Assembly (NCBI RefSeq): GCF_963677195.1
Contig: NZ_OY781918.1
Coordinates: 3,336,923-3,400,922, forward strand
Source: an uncultured Marinifilum sp.
GTDB lineage: Bacteria; Bacteroidota; Bacteroidia; Bacteroidales; Marinifilaceae
Reading direction: 5' to 3'
DNA length: 64,000 nucleotides
Part shown: one piece after another, positions 8,664-16,978 of the stretch
Position numbering within the stretch: position 1 is the first letter of the stretch
Layout of the letters: every line of letters begins with the position of its first letter
The notes under the pieces: generated by a model
Seen by the model: only the letters and a program-made list of their open reading frames with translations
The model's database searches: none
Told to the model about the DNA's origin: nothing
Position numbers and translations under genes: made by a program

Positions 8664-10451
8664 ATGAAATTCAGGAATTACAAATTTAGTTTGGGACTAA
8701 TACTCCTTTTGCTCGCATCAACAATTAGCTTTTCTTGTGAAGATGATGACGAAGATTTACCACAGCCAATGCCTATGGAAGAAAATATCGTAGATATTGT
8801 TGTAGGTAACAATGACTTTTCAATTCTTGCGGCTGCTTTAAAAAAGGCAGATTTAGTAGGAGCGCTAAATGGAAATGGTCCATTTACTGTTTTTGGTCCT
8901 ACAAATGCAGCTTTCCAGCAATTATTTACAGATCTTGGAGTTACTGGTTTAGATGATTTAAGTGCCGAGGCTCTTACTCCAATTCTACTATACCATGTAT
9001 TGGGATTTGAAGCAATGTCAAACTCACTTACCGATGGTTATGTGGAAACTTTGAGTACTTACACACCTGGTGATTTTCCAATTAATTTATTAGTTAATCT
9101 TGATAATGGAGTACAGCTTAATTCAAGTACCAATGTTACTTCAGCCGATGTTATGGCAAGCAATGGTGTAATTCATATTATTGATAATGTATTACTTCCA
9201 CCTGATGTTGTTGATATAGCAATTGCTAATGCTTCATTCACTCACCTTGTTGATGCTGTTGTGAAAGCAGACCTTGCAGGTGCTTTGAAAGCAGAAGGAC
9301 CTTTTACAATTTTTGCTCCAACAGATGCAGCTTTCGAAAGCTTATTCGATGAGTTAGGTATTAATGGAATTGAGGATTTAACAGCCGAAGATTTAGTGCC
9401 AATTCTTACTTACCATGTTGTATCGGGTAATGTACGTGCTGCAGACGTAAGCACAGGAAGTGTTCCAAGCTTAAATACCGAAGCTGATATTGCTATAGAT
9501 GCTGATGGAAGTGGTGTTGTGTTGAATGGTTCCAGTAATGTAATTGCTGTTGATGTTCAGGGAACAAATGGTGTTGTTCATGTTATTGATAAAGTATTAA
9601 TTCCTAATGCAGAGGAAGAGCAACAGTCTATTGCAGATATTGCATCAGCGAATAGCGATTTTACAAGTCTTGTTGCTGCTTTAGATAAAGCCGAACTGGT
9701 TGAAACTCTTGACGGAGAAGGAAGCTTTACTGTTTTTGCTCCAACCAATCAGGCATTTCAAGATTTATTTACAGACTTGGGAGTATCGGGTATAGACGAT
9801 GTATCAGCCGAAGATCTTACTCAAATTCTACTTTATCATGTATTGGCTTCGAAAGTTATGGCTGCCGATATCAATCTAGGTTACGTAGAAACTTTAGCAA
9901 CCAACAGTCCTGATATGGATCCTGTAAGCCTTTATTTAAATAATGAAGATGGTGTTTACTTAAACAAAGAAACAATGGTAACCACTGCTGATATTGAGGC
10001 TTTTAATGGAGTTATTCACATTATTGATAAAGTTCTTTTACCTCCTAATGTTGTGGAAATTGCAATAGCAAATGCTAGTTTTGAGCATCTTGTTGCAGCA
10101 GTAGTTAAAGCCGATTTGGCAGGAACTTTAAGTGGTGATGGTCCATTTACAATATTTGCGCCAACCGATGATGCTTTTGAAGCATTATTTGAAGAGCTTG
10201 GTGTTAATGGAATCGATGATTTAAGTGCAGAAACTTTAACTCCAATATTACTTTATCATGTAGTATCAGGAAATGTTAGAGCTGAAGATGTATCAACTGG
10301 TATGGTTCCAACTCTGAACGAAACGAATGATCTTAATATAGATACAAGTTCAGGTGTAGTTATTAATACCAACACAAACGTAGTAGCTACTGATGTTCAG
10401 GGTACAAACGGTGTTATTCATGTAATCGATAAGGTATTATTACCTGAATAA
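8664..10451 (+). CDS. Surface lipoprotein with four FAS1 (fasciclin) domains
   Basis: 595-residue secreted lipoprotein. The signal peptide ends in the lipobox SFSC (Cys25), followed by EDDDED, an acidic stretch like the Bacteroidota lipoprotein export signal, so surface display is likely. Four FAS1 domains follow (about 40-175, 176-310, 315-460, 461-595), each with a FTVFAPTxxAF-type box and a YHV box. Domains 1 and 3 resemble each other (LLYHVLxxxxM, GYVETL), as do 2 and 4 (YHVVSGNVRA, DVSTG), so the protein looks like a duplicated two-domain unit. FAS1 proteins usually mediate adhesion. The gene precedes a CarH-like regulator and an ECF sigma factor but has its own terminator. Confidence 0.93.
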   Translation: MKFRNYKFSLGLILLLLASTISFSCEDDDEDLPQPMPMEENIVDIVVGNNDFSILAAALKKADLVGALNGNGPFTVFGPTNAAFQQLFTDLGVTGLDDLSAEALTPILLYHVLGFEAMSNSLTDGYVETLSTYTPGDFPINLLVNLDNGVQLNSSTNVTSADVMASNGVIHIIDNVLLPPDVVDIAIANASFTHLVDAVVKADLAGALKAEGPFTIFAPTDAAFESLFDELGINGIEDLTAEDLVPILTYHVVSGNVRAADVSTGSVPSLNTEADIAIDADGSGVVLNGSSNVIAVDVQGTNGVVHVIDKVLIPNAEEEQQSIADIASANSDFTSLVAALDKAELVETLDGEGSFTVFAPTNQAFQDLFTDLGVSGIDDVSAEDLTQILLYHVLASKVMAADINLGYVETLATNSPDMDPVSLYLNNEDGVYLNKETMVTTADIEAFNGVIHIIDKVLLPPNVVEIAIANASFEHLVAAVVKADLAGTLSGDGPFTIFAPTDDAFEALFEELGVNGIDDLSAETLTPILLYHVVSGNVRAEDVSTGMVPTLNETNDLNIDTSSGVVINTNTNVVATDVQGTNGVIHVIDKVLLPE

Positions 10452-10468
10452 TCAATAATTATAGTGCA

Positions 10469-10499
10469 ATAAAACCTGCTGCCAGTATGCAGGTTTTAT
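10469..10499 (+). terminator. Intrinsic terminator of the FAS1 gene
   Basis: Stem ATAAAACCTGC / GCAGGTTTTAT (10469-10479, 10489-10499), 9-nt loop, followed by a run of T. Confidence 0.93.
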
Positions 10500-10569
10500 T
10501 TTTTTTGTTTAGATTTAACAATAGTTAAACCTAAGTTAACATATATTTCCCACACTAATCAATTTTGAT

Positions 10570-11451
10570 ATGAGCAAATATTCCATAAAAGATCTCGAAA
10601 AAATTACAGGAGTAAAAGCTCATACCATTAGGATATGGGAAAGAAGATATGGTGTAATTCAGCCCGAAAGAACAGAAACAAATATTAGGTTATATTCTGA
10701 TAATGATTTGCGGAAATTGATAAATATTTCCATGCTTAATTCTACAGGTATTAAGATTTCTCATCTGGCTAAACTTAGCAGTATAGATTTAGAAGCAAGG
10801 ATTTTAGAAATATCCAGAACTGACAAAAAAAATGGTTTTCATATCGAAAAATTAACTTTGGCAACTGTTAATTTTAATGAAGAATTGTTTGAGTCAGTTC
10901 TAACAAAATCGATTTTAGAAAGTGGTATGGAGCAGACTATAACATCTGTACTTTTTCCATTTTTCGAAAGAATTGGTGTATTATGGCAAGTTGGGTCTAT
11001 AAATCCGGCACAGGAACATTTTATTTCAAATCTTATCCGACAAAAATTATTCGCATCTATTAATTCCTTATCGGGTAAAGCTCTTGCTAATGCACCAAAA
11101 GTTATTCTTTATCTTAAAGAAGGAGAATTACATGAAGCTGGAGTACTTTTTTACAATTACATTCTTCGTAAAAACGGATTTCATAGTTTATATTTAGGAC
11201 AAGATTTGCCTTTTAAAGATTTAATGGCTGCTGTGCAAACTTACCAACCTAATTACATCATAAGCTCTTTTATTTCACCAATGAAATTAGATGATCTAAA
11301 TTCATATTTATTAAATTTAGATAAAGCTTTTTCGGATATTAAAGTATTAGTAACAGGTTTACAATTAAAGCAAAAGAGTGTAATTATACCTAAGCGCTTT
11401 AAATTAATCACTTCGCCTGAAAAACTAAAGGAACTTTTACAGTTGTTATAG
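10570..11451 (+). CDS. MerR-family regulator with CarH/LitR-like B12-binding domain
   Basis: 293-residue transcription factor. An N-terminal MerR winged helix (about 3-72) with HTIRIWERRYG is followed by a helical bundle carrying W139-x9-E149-H150, and a Rossmann B12-binding domain with the ExHxxG motif E186-L-H188-EAG. W-x9-EH and ExHxxG mark CarH-type regulators that bind adenosylcobalamin and leave DNA when light breaks the Co-C bond (established for CarH/LitR). The residue after the Trp, His132 in Thermus CarH, is Gln140 here. In many Bacteroidota such regulators control carotenoid genes; none is in this window. It probably acts as a light- or B12-responsive repressor; the targets are inferred only. 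Confidence 0.87.
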   Translation: MSKYSIKDLEKITGVKAHTIRIWERRYGVIQPERTETNIRLYSDNDLRKLINISMLNSTGIKISHLAKLSSIDLEARILEISRTDKKNGFHIEKLTLATVNFNEELFESVLTKSILESGMEQTITSVLFPFFERIGVLWQVGSINPAQEHFISNLIRQKLFASINSLSGKALANAPKVILYLKEGELHEAGVLFYNYILRKNGFHSLYLGQDLPFKDLMAAVQTYQPNYIISSFISPMKLDDLNSYLLNLDKAFSDIKVLVTGLQLKQKSVIIPKRFKLITSPEKLKELLQLL

Positions 11452-11488
11452 AAAAAGACAAAACACTCTTATTTATATAATCAAATAT

Positions 11489-11527
11489 ACTTCGCATAAA
11501 AGCCAATAATACAAGCCAATGCGGAGT
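11489..11527 (+). terminator. Likely terminator after the CarH-like gene
   Basis: Inverted repeat ACTTCGCAT / ATGCGGAGT (11489-11497, 11519-11527; one G-U pair), followed by TTTTCTTATTT. The loop contains AGCCAAT twice. It separates the regulator from the sigma factor gene. Confidence 0.65.
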
Positions 11528-11557
11528 TTTCTTATTTAGAATAACCTTTAATTATTG

Positions 11558-11587
11558 TTTGTGATAAGTTTATCTAATTGACTTTTG
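11558..11587 (+). promoter_or_regulatory. Candidate promoter of the ECF sigma gene
   Basis: TTTG at 11558-11561, an 18-nt spacer, then GActTTTG at 11580-11587, one mismatch from TAnnTTTG. It lies about 50 nt before the ATG at 11636. Confidence 0.45.
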
Positions 11588-11635
11588 TTTAATCTTTTTA
11601 TATATTTATTAGACAAAACAAAAAAAGATATCATC

Positions 11636-12130
11636 ATGACTACAATAGAATTTAACAATACTATCGTTAATTTAGAAGAGCAACTTAAAGTATATGCATA
11701 CAAATTAACAAGTAATAGGGAAGATGCCTTAGATCTTTTTCAGGAAACGGTTTTAAAAGCATTTGTTAACAAGACAAAATTAAATCATAATAATTTGAAA
11801 GCCTGGCTTTATACTATTATGAAAAATTTGTTTATTAATGCATACAGGAAAAAAATAAAGCAAAGAGAATGGCTTGCTAGGGAAACTAATAGTAATCTTG
11901 GTCGTGTTAATGTGAGTGTTGAAACTCCTCATTCTCAGCAAAACTATAAGGATATATTAAAGGAATTGGATCGTTTGGATGATTATCTTAAAGCTCCTTT
12001 TAAAATGTTTTTAGAAGGCTTTAAATATAAAGAAATAGCGGAACAGTCGAACTTACCAATTGGTACCATTAAAAGCCGAATTTTCCAGGGACGTAAAATA
12101 CTAGCTCAACAATTAGTTGACTATGCATAA
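11636..12130 (+). CDS. ECF-type RNA polymerase sigma factor
   Basis: 164-residue extracytoplasmic-function sigma factor. Region 2 contains EDALDLFQETVLKAF and AWLYTIMKNLFINAYRK; region 4 contains FKYKEIAEQSNLPIGTIKSRIFQGRK, the helix-turn-helix for the -35 element. The frame opens at 11585, but the ATG at 11636 (MTTIEFNN) fits the candidate promoter better. There is no adjacent anti-sigma gene. It follows the CarH-like MerR gene, an arrangement that accompanies carotenoid or light-response genes in other Bacteroidota (from memory). Its regulon is unknown. Confidence 0.9.
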   Translation: MTTIEFNNTIVNLEEQLKVYAYKLTSNREDALDLFQETVLKAFVNKTKLNHNNLKAWLYTIMKNLFINAYRKKIKQREWLARETNSNLGRVNVSVETPHSQQNYKDILKELDRLDDYLKAPFKMFLEGFKYKEIAEQSNLPIGTIKSRIFQGRKILAQQLVDYA

Positions 12131-12159
12131 AAGGAGAGAAGGTTTAATTCCTGCATAAT

Positions 12160-12194
12160 TTTAAACGATAATTAATCGGGGTTTATTACCTTTG
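12160..12194 (+). promoter_or_regulatory. Candidate promoter of the 95-residue gene
   Basis: TTTA at 12160-12163, a 23-nt spacer, and a perfect TAccTTTG at 12187-12194, about 48 nt before the ATG at 12243. Confidence 0.5.
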
Positions 12195-12242
12195 TAGCAA
12201 ACTAGGGAATTATTCTCATATTACTAAATTAAAAATAAACAG

Positions 12243-12530
12243 ATGGCTAGTAGAAGACGCTTAAAAAAGGATATCGATTATCTTTGTTTTGTAGTTATTT
12301 CGGACTGTTACAATTACAACTATTTACATCCTGAAAAACAAGATCAGGTTTTAGAAATTGTAAGGGATACAATTATTGGCAGAAATGGCCTAATTGCACG
12401 TGTTAATCATCCTGATGGAAAAAATAATCCTAAAATGGTGAAAGCGCATTACAAAGCTATTTTTACTGATTTGATTAAAAATGTTGACGAATCATTTAGC
12501 CGATTAAGTGCATTAATCAAAGAAAAATAA
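12243..12530 (+). CDS. Conserved small protein, function unknown
   Basis: A 95-residue soluble protein beginning MASRRRLKKDIDYLCFVVISDC, predicted to be mostly helical. I know similar small proteins as uncharacterised Bacteroidota proteins but no named domain. The basic N-terminus and helical C-terminus (FTDLIKNVDESFSRLSALIKEK) give no clear function. It has a well-matched promoter upstream and a terminator downstream, so it is a real single-gene unit. Confidence 0.75.
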   Translation: MASRRRLKKDIDYLCFVVISDCYNYNYLHPEKQDQVLEIVRDTIIGRNGLIARVNHPDGKNNPKMVKAHYKAIFTDLIKNVDESFSRLSALIKEK

Positions 12531-12553
12531 TTTTCTGAAAAAGATATTTTAAT

Positions 12554-12574
12554 AGCTTTGCATTTAGCAAAGCT
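12554..12574 (+). terminator. Intrinsic terminator of the 95-residue gene
   Basis: Stem AGCTTTGC / GCAAAGCT (12554-12561, 12567-12574), 5-nt loop, then a T run that touches the ATG of the next gene at 12581. Confidence 0.88.
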
Positions 12575-12580
12575 TTTTTT

Positions 12581-13300
12581 ATGCCCGAAAAATTAATAAA
12601 ACTTGAAAACATAGGAGTTATTAGCTTAAGAAGCGATAAACGATTCAGACGCTTATCTATCCGTATGGCTCCGAATAAAGGAATATGGATTAATTTACCT
12701 CCTGGAGTTTCTCATCAGGAAGCAATTGATTTTGCCATATTAAACCAAGAGTGGATTAAAAAAAATAAATACAAAAAAGAATTAAAGGAAAGCGAAAAAA
12801 CAATATTTAATAAGGAGACAGTATTTCAAACAAAGTATCATCAATTAAAGATTAATTCGGGTAATGTAGAGTCATTTACTTCTCGCTTATCAAATGGGAT
12901 TTTACAAATCACATATCCTGAGCAAATTAATGTTGAAAATGAAAAATTTCAGGAATTTGTTAGACATTCAATTGTAGAAACATTGCGTAGAGAAGCTAAA
13001 TATTATCTACCCAAAAGAATTCAACATCTAGCCAATCTTCATAATTTTAAATATACTTCGGTACAAATTAAAAATACAAAAAGCAGATGGGGATCATGTA
13101 CTCATGAGAATAAAATTAATTTAAGTTTACATTTAATGCGTCTTCCCGAAGACCTTTCCGACATGGTAATATTGCATGAGCTTTGTCATACTAAAGTGAA
13201 AAATCACTCGCAAGAATTTTGGGATTTATTAGCCCAATATTGTCCCAACTTAAAGCGTAAGCGAAATCAAATAAAGAAATTCTCTATAAATATTATTTAA
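12581..13300 (+). CDS. YgjP/DUF45-family metallopeptidase
   Basis: 239-residue M48-like zinc peptidase of the DUF45 (YgjP/SprT-like) group. The C-terminal motif HELCHTKVKNHSQEFW gives the HExxH-like zinc site and the third ligand. NTKSRWGSCTHENKINLSLHLM is the usual segment before it, and the N-terminal half (KRFRRLSIRMAPNKGIWINLPPG) is the family beta domain. The ATG directly follows the T run of the upstream terminator with no space for a leader, and no other Met start exists until residue 29, so expression may depend on read-through or a very short leader. The substrate is unknown. Confidence 0.88.
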   Translation: MPEKLIKLENIGVISLRSDKRFRRLSIRMAPNKGIWINLPPGVSHQEAIDFAILNQEWIKKNKYKKELKESEKTIFNKETVFQTKYHQLKINSGNVESFTSRLSNGILQITYPEQINVENEKFQEFVRHSIVETLRREAKYYLPKRIQHLANLHNFKYTSVQIKNTKSRWGSCTHENKINLSLHLMRLPEDLSDMVILHELCHTKVKNHSQEFWDLLAQYCPNLKRKRNQIKKFSINII

Positions 13301-13302
13301 GA

Positions 13303-13665
13303 ATGAATCAGGAAACCTATATCATTATTGGTTTAAGTGTTTTTGCGTTTTTAATAGGCAGCAGACTTAAAAAGAGCTTTAATAATAAAAATAGCAAAAC
13401 AGCAAATAAGAATAAGGCAAAGAAAAGTAAGCTTATAGAAAAAGAGGTAAATTTATCTCCTACAAAAGAGAAAATTAAAAGGGTATTTACAATTATTATA
13501 TTGATTCTTGTTTTTTGTTTGTTGCTTTTTATGATTCCGGCATTAAGCAGAGATTTATTAAGCAATGTTAATTTTAATCAGAATTTAGTTCTACGAATTC
13601 TAATTGTAGTATTCTCAATTTATATTTTATTTATGGGCTTTATTAAAATTAGAAAATCGAAATAA
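13303..13665 (+). CDS. Small membrane protein, function unknown
   Basis: 120 residues starting 2 nt after the stop of the DUF45 peptidase gene, so the two are co-transcribed. There is one N-terminal membrane segment (about 6-21), a lysine/asparagine-rich linker (about 22-58) and two more hydrophobic segments (about 60-80 and 95-113), ending in basic residues. No family recognised. The overlapping frame on the opposite strand is a shadow. Confidence 0.65.
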   Translation: MNQETYIIIGLSVFAFLIGSRLKKSFNNKNSKTANKNKAKKSKLIEKEVNLSPTKEKIKRVFTIIILILVFCLLLFMIPALSRDLLSNVNFNQNLVLRILIVVFSIYILFMGFIKIRKSK

Positions 13666-13716
13666 ATGATATAATTAGATAAATTCCGATAGAATACAAA
13701 CGAAAAAAGGTATTAT

Positions 13717-13762
13717 AAAAAAGTGTGAAAGACACCATTTGTGTGTGTTTCACACTTTTTTT
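13717..13762 (+). terminator. Strong intrinsic terminator after the DUF45 operon
   Basis: Long stem AAAAAAGTGTGAAA / TTTCACACTTTTTT (from 13717 and from 13748), with an inner ACAC/GTGT pairing, ending in a run of T. Confidence 0.93.
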
Positions 13763-14663
13763 TATGCTTTAAAGTCCTTTAGCTAGTGATATTTGTAAAA
13801 TAATTACCTAGTAGTAGTAAAAAATGAAAGTAAATAGCATTAAAATTCTCAAAAGACAGGATTAATATGCTTAGTTAATTTACAAGTTTAACATGGATAT
13901 GTAAATTAAATTTAAATATTTTACTTACAAAAGTAATCAATCATGAAGATTACAAGAGTAATATTTATAAATATATTTTACATTAGTTAATTAAATTTGT
14001 AAAACATCAATAAGTATTTAACTTGTTACATTTTTACGCTTGTATTCTCTCTAGTGCCTTGTTACAAATTTAATAATGACGCAAAAACATCTACTATAAG
14101 ATCTAATAATCAGTACTTTATGTGAGATCGGTAAATAAAAACTTTAACGTTGATGTTTATTCCTGTGAAAATAGAATGTTTACAAGTATATCCTGTAAAC
14201 AAAATAAATATAAACTACTAGTTATCATGTATTTAATTAGATTATTTATATTAATACTTCAGTTACTATTTTTAATGAGAGCTAATATTTGGCAGTATAT
14301 CTGTAAATTTAAAAGAATAGTAGTAGTTTACAATTCTAATACATGACTAAAGCCTCTAGTATATAGACCTTGACAGCATGTTAGAATGAAAATTACCTCT
14401 AATGAATAATAGAGATGTAAAAAATTAATTTTAATGTTGAATTATAATATTTTCATGATTGGCTGAACTATTGATACTTGAACGTACAGAATTAAATAAC
14501 ATTTGTAACTATACATGTCTAGGTTACCTATTTCCCTATATTACACTTGTAAATCACAAAAGTAAATTGAACAGTTCCCTCTTATTTGTTTTTTGTAAAT
14601 TATTTTGTATGTTTGTAACATCAACATTAATTAACATCTGTAACGACTTTAAATATTTCTACT
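13763..14663 (+). promoter_or_regulatory. 900-bp TGTAA-rich non-coding region before the HTH regulator
   Basis: Very AT-rich, with no convincing gene; two short open frames (14122-14346, 14459-14671) have translations unlike proteins. I count 20 copies of TGTAA or its complement TTACA between 13794 and 14643, many in the form (C/T)TTGTAA(A/C). The AT-rich gap at 1906-3055 has about 7 in 1,150 bp. One perfect inverted pair lies at 14178-14200. The copies run up to about 20 bp before the regulator's ATG, which suggests an operator array or other protein-binding region. That function is inference. Confidence 0.5.
14178..14200. promoter_or_regulatory. Inverted repeat GTTTACA-N9-TGTAAAC
   Basis: Perfect 7-bp arms at 14178-14184 and 14194-14200. 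It is the best dyad in the TGTAA-rich region and a candidate binding site for a dimeric regulator. Confidence 0.45.
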
Positions 14664-15095
14664 ATGATTAAAAATCGAATCGTTCAATTAATAAATAGCG
14701 AAAGTCTAACTTCCTCAAAGTTTGCCGATAAAATAGGCGTTCAGCGTTCTAGTATCTCACATATTCTTTCTGGTAGAAACAAACCCAGCTTCGATTTTAT
14801 TCAAAAAACCATAAATTCCTTCCCTCATGTAAACGTAGATTGGATAATTACAGGAAATGGTGAAATGTATAAACAGCAGGAAAATAGCTCTTTATTTGAT
14901 GTAACAGCCACTCCAGAACAAAAAGAAGAGTCATCGCCAACTTATTATCCACCTAAATTAAAAAAGGATAATAGTAAATCAGCAAGTACTCCCGATCCGG
15001 TCCTAGAAATGAATGCTTTTGTTCCTGGAAAGCAAATTGAAAAGGTTGTAGTCTTTTATACAGATAAAACTTTTAGAGAATACAATCCTTCTTAA
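14664..15095 (+). CDS. Helix-turn-helix (XRE/phage-repressor-like) regulator
   Basis: 143-residue DNA-binding protein. An N-terminal HTH (about 3-65) with KFADKIGVQRSSISHILSGRNKPSFDFI is followed by VDWIITGNGEMYK and a low-complexity linker of about 75 residues with no known domain. Proteins of this type are widespread in Bacteroidota; their targets are mostly unknown. The gene lies 62 bp before pyrK and behind the TGTAA-rich region, so autoregulation or control of pyrKD is possible but unproven. Confidence 0.85.
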   Translation: MIKNRIVQLINSESLTSSKFADKIGVQRSSISHILSGRNKPSFDFIQKTINSFPHVNVDWIITGNGEMYKQQENSSLFDVTATPEQKEESSPTYYPPKLKKDNSKSASTPDPVLEMNAFVPGKQIEKVVVFYTDKTFREYNPS

Positions 15096-15157
15096 GCATT
15101 TTTTAATTTATCTTTGCCTGAATTTATTTTTAAATAGATAAAATATTTCTAGGCACC

Positions 15158-15922
15158 ATGAAAAAATTAGTACAAGACTTTAAAGTACTACGTAAAGAAG
15201 AACTAAACGAAGACCATTTTGTGTTGGATGTAATGGCCTTAGAGCCTCTTCCTAAGATATATCCGGGACAGTTTGTAAACGTTTTGCTTAAAAATTCCAA
15301 TTCTGCCTTCTTAAGAAGACCTTTATCAATCCATTTTGTTGATTATGAACGCAATGTAATAAAGCTTTACATTAAAAAAGTTGGGGAAGGCACGAAAAAA
15401 TTGGGAGAACTCGTAGAAGGTGATACCCTAAACATCATTTTTCCTCTCGGAAATCAATATTCTATTCCTAAAAACTCTAAAACATTGCTTGTTGGTGGTG
15501 GATGCGGAGTTGCTCCTTTGCTTTATTTGGCAAAATACTTAAAAGATGCTGGCAATAAAGTGACTACAGTTTTAGGAGTAAGATCTGCTAAAGATGTTTT
15601 AGAAATAGACGCTTATAAGGCTTATGGAGAGGTTTTTACTACCACCGAAGATGGTACTTATGGCGAAAAAGGATATCCTACCCAGCATTCTATTCTTGAA
15701 AAAGAAAATTTTGATTATGTTTTTACTTGCGGACCAGAACCAATGATGAAAGCTGTTGCTGCTTATGCTAAAAAGAAAGATATATTTTGTGAAGTATCTC
15801 TCGAAAATACTATGGCTTGCGGTTTTGGGGCTTGTTTGTGTTGCGTTACAGAAACTACTACGGGAAATAAATGTACTTGTACCGAAGGACCGGTATTCAA
15901 TATAAATGATCTGAAATGGTAA
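15158..15922 (+). CDS. pyrK: Dihydroorotate dehydrogenase B electron-transfer subunit PyrK
   Basis: FAD and 2Fe-2S subunit that passes electrons from dihydroorotate dehydrogenase PyrD to NAD+ in pyrimidine synthesis. 254 residues. FAD motif RRPLSIH (about 55-61), nucleotide motif GGGCGVAPL (about 112-120), TCGPEPMM, and the C-terminal cluster ligands in CGFGACLCC plus a later cysteine in KCTC. Its stop overlaps the pyrD ATG by 7 bp, indicating coupled translation. Confidence 0.96.
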   Translation: MKKLVQDFKVLRKEELNEDHFVLDVMALEPLPKIYPGQFVNVLLKNSNSAFLRRPLSIHFVDYERNVIKLYIKKVGEGTKKLGELVEGDTLNIIFPLGNQYSIPKNSKTLLVGGGCGVAPLLYLAKYLKDAGNKVTTVLGVRSAKDVLEIDAYKAYGEVFTTTEDGTYGEKGYPTQHSILEKENFDYVFTCGPEPMMKAVAAYAKKKDIFCEVSLENTMACGFGACLCCVTETTTGNKCTCTEGPVFNINDLKW

Positions 15923-16830
15923 ATTTAGAAGTAAAACTTAAAGATCTAAGCTTAAAAAATCCGGTAATGACCGCTTCTGGAACCTTTGGTTTTGGTGAAG
16001 AATTCGAGGATTTTATTGATTTAAGCAATTTAGGCGGTATTATTGTAAAAGGTACTACCAGACATCATCGCGAAGGAAACCCTTATCCTCGTATGGCCGA
16101 AACATCTTCTGGTATGCTAAATGCAGTTGGCTTACAAAATAAAGGTGTAGAAAATTTTTGTAAGGATATTTACCCAAGAATAAAGCACTATAATACCAAT
16201 ATTTTAGTAAATGTTTCGGGATCTGCCATTGAGGATTATGTCGAAACTGCTGCTATGATTAATGAATTAGAACAGATTCCAGCCATTGAGCTGAATATAT
16301 CATGCCCTAATGTAAAAGAAGGTGGTATGGCTTTTGGAACAAGCTGTGCTTCGGCTGCTTCGGTCATTAAAGAGGTTCGAAAAGTATATAAAAAGCACTT
16401 AATGGTAAAATTATCTCCTAATGTTACTGATATTGCAGAGATAGCCAAAGCTGCTGAAAATGAAGGTGCCGATTCTTTATCTTTAATTAATACCCTATTG
16501 GGTATGGCCATTAATGCTGAAACAAGAGAACCTATGTTATCAACCATTACTGGTGGATTATCGGGGCCTTGCATAAAGCCAGTAGCTTTGCGTATGGTTT
16601 GGCAAGTGTTTAATGCTGTTAAACTTCCTATTGTTGGATTGGGAGGTATAATGAATGCTAAAGATGCAATTGAGTTTATGCTTGCTGGTGCTACAGCTAT
16701 TCAAATAGGAACGGCTAATTTTATCGATCCTCAAACTTCTGTTAAGGTGGTTAAGGGCATAGAGGAATATATGAGTAGGCATAACATTCAGAATGTGAAT
16801 GAGTTAATTGGAGGAATGAAGTTTCAGTAA
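15916..16830 (+). CDS. pyrD: Dihydroorotate dehydrogenase class 1B, catalytic subunit PyrD
   Basis: FMN enzyme that oxidises dihydroorotate to orotate, 304 residues. Motifs: [13 protein letters not shown] at the N-terminus, [13 protein letters not shown], the catalytic-base loop FGTSCAS (Cys as in class 1), [17 protein letters not shown], and the phosphate-binding VGLGGIM and [13 protein letters not shown]. The Cys base and the adjacent pyrK assign it to the heterotetrameric class 1B. Followed by a long palindromic terminator. Confidence 0.96.
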   Translation: MVNLEVKLKDLSLKNPVMTASGTFGFGEEFEDFIDLSNLGGIIVKGTTRHHREGNPYPRMAETSSGMLNAVGLQNKGVENFCKDIYPRIKHYNTNILVNVSGSAIEDYVETAAMINELEQIPAIELNISCPNVKEGGMAFGTSCASAASVIKEVRKVYKKHLMVKLSPNVTDIAEIAKAAENEGADSLSLINTLLGMAINAETREPMLSTITGGLSGPCIKPVALRMVWQVFNAVKLPIVGLGGIMNAKDAIEFMLAGATAIQIGTANFIDPQTSVKVVKGIEEYMSRHNIQNVNELIGGMKFQ

Positions 16831-16874
16831 TTGATTTGAATTAATTAAAGAATAAATTCTTTAATTGCAAAAGT

Positions 16875-16910
16875 ATGAGTTTACAAATGTAATTACATCT
16901 GTAAACTCAT
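16875..16910 (+). terminator. 36-bp near-perfect palindrome, probable pyrD terminator
   Basis: ATGAGTTTACA (16875-16885) pairs with TGTAAACTCAT (16900-16910) around an inner ATGTAATTACAT, with a single mismatched pair (16886/16899). It is followed by TGTTTTTT, so it can form a strong terminator hairpin. As DNA it holds four TGTAA/TTACA units in 28 bp, the same pentamer that is enriched before the HTH gene, so it could also be an operator for the cobamide operon. Confidence 0.75.
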
Positions 16911-16978
16911 TGTTTTTTACGATTTTGAATATTATATATATTCACTTATTTTTAGAGTATAAAATTCAGATATATAAT

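Noticed and set aside
14122..14346. 74-codon open frame on the plus strand
   Set aside because: The translation is low-complexity and unlike a protein, starts with a non-standard codon and lies in the TGTAA-rich non-coding region.
14459..14671. 70-codon open frame before the HTH gene
   Set aside because: It starts with a non-ATG codon, overlaps the HTH start and has no recognisable features; the region looks regulatory.
16865..16978. N-terminal extension of CobD
   Set aside because: The extension crosses the palindromic terminator, and the family N-terminus begins at MLHGHGDD, so the later ATG was used.
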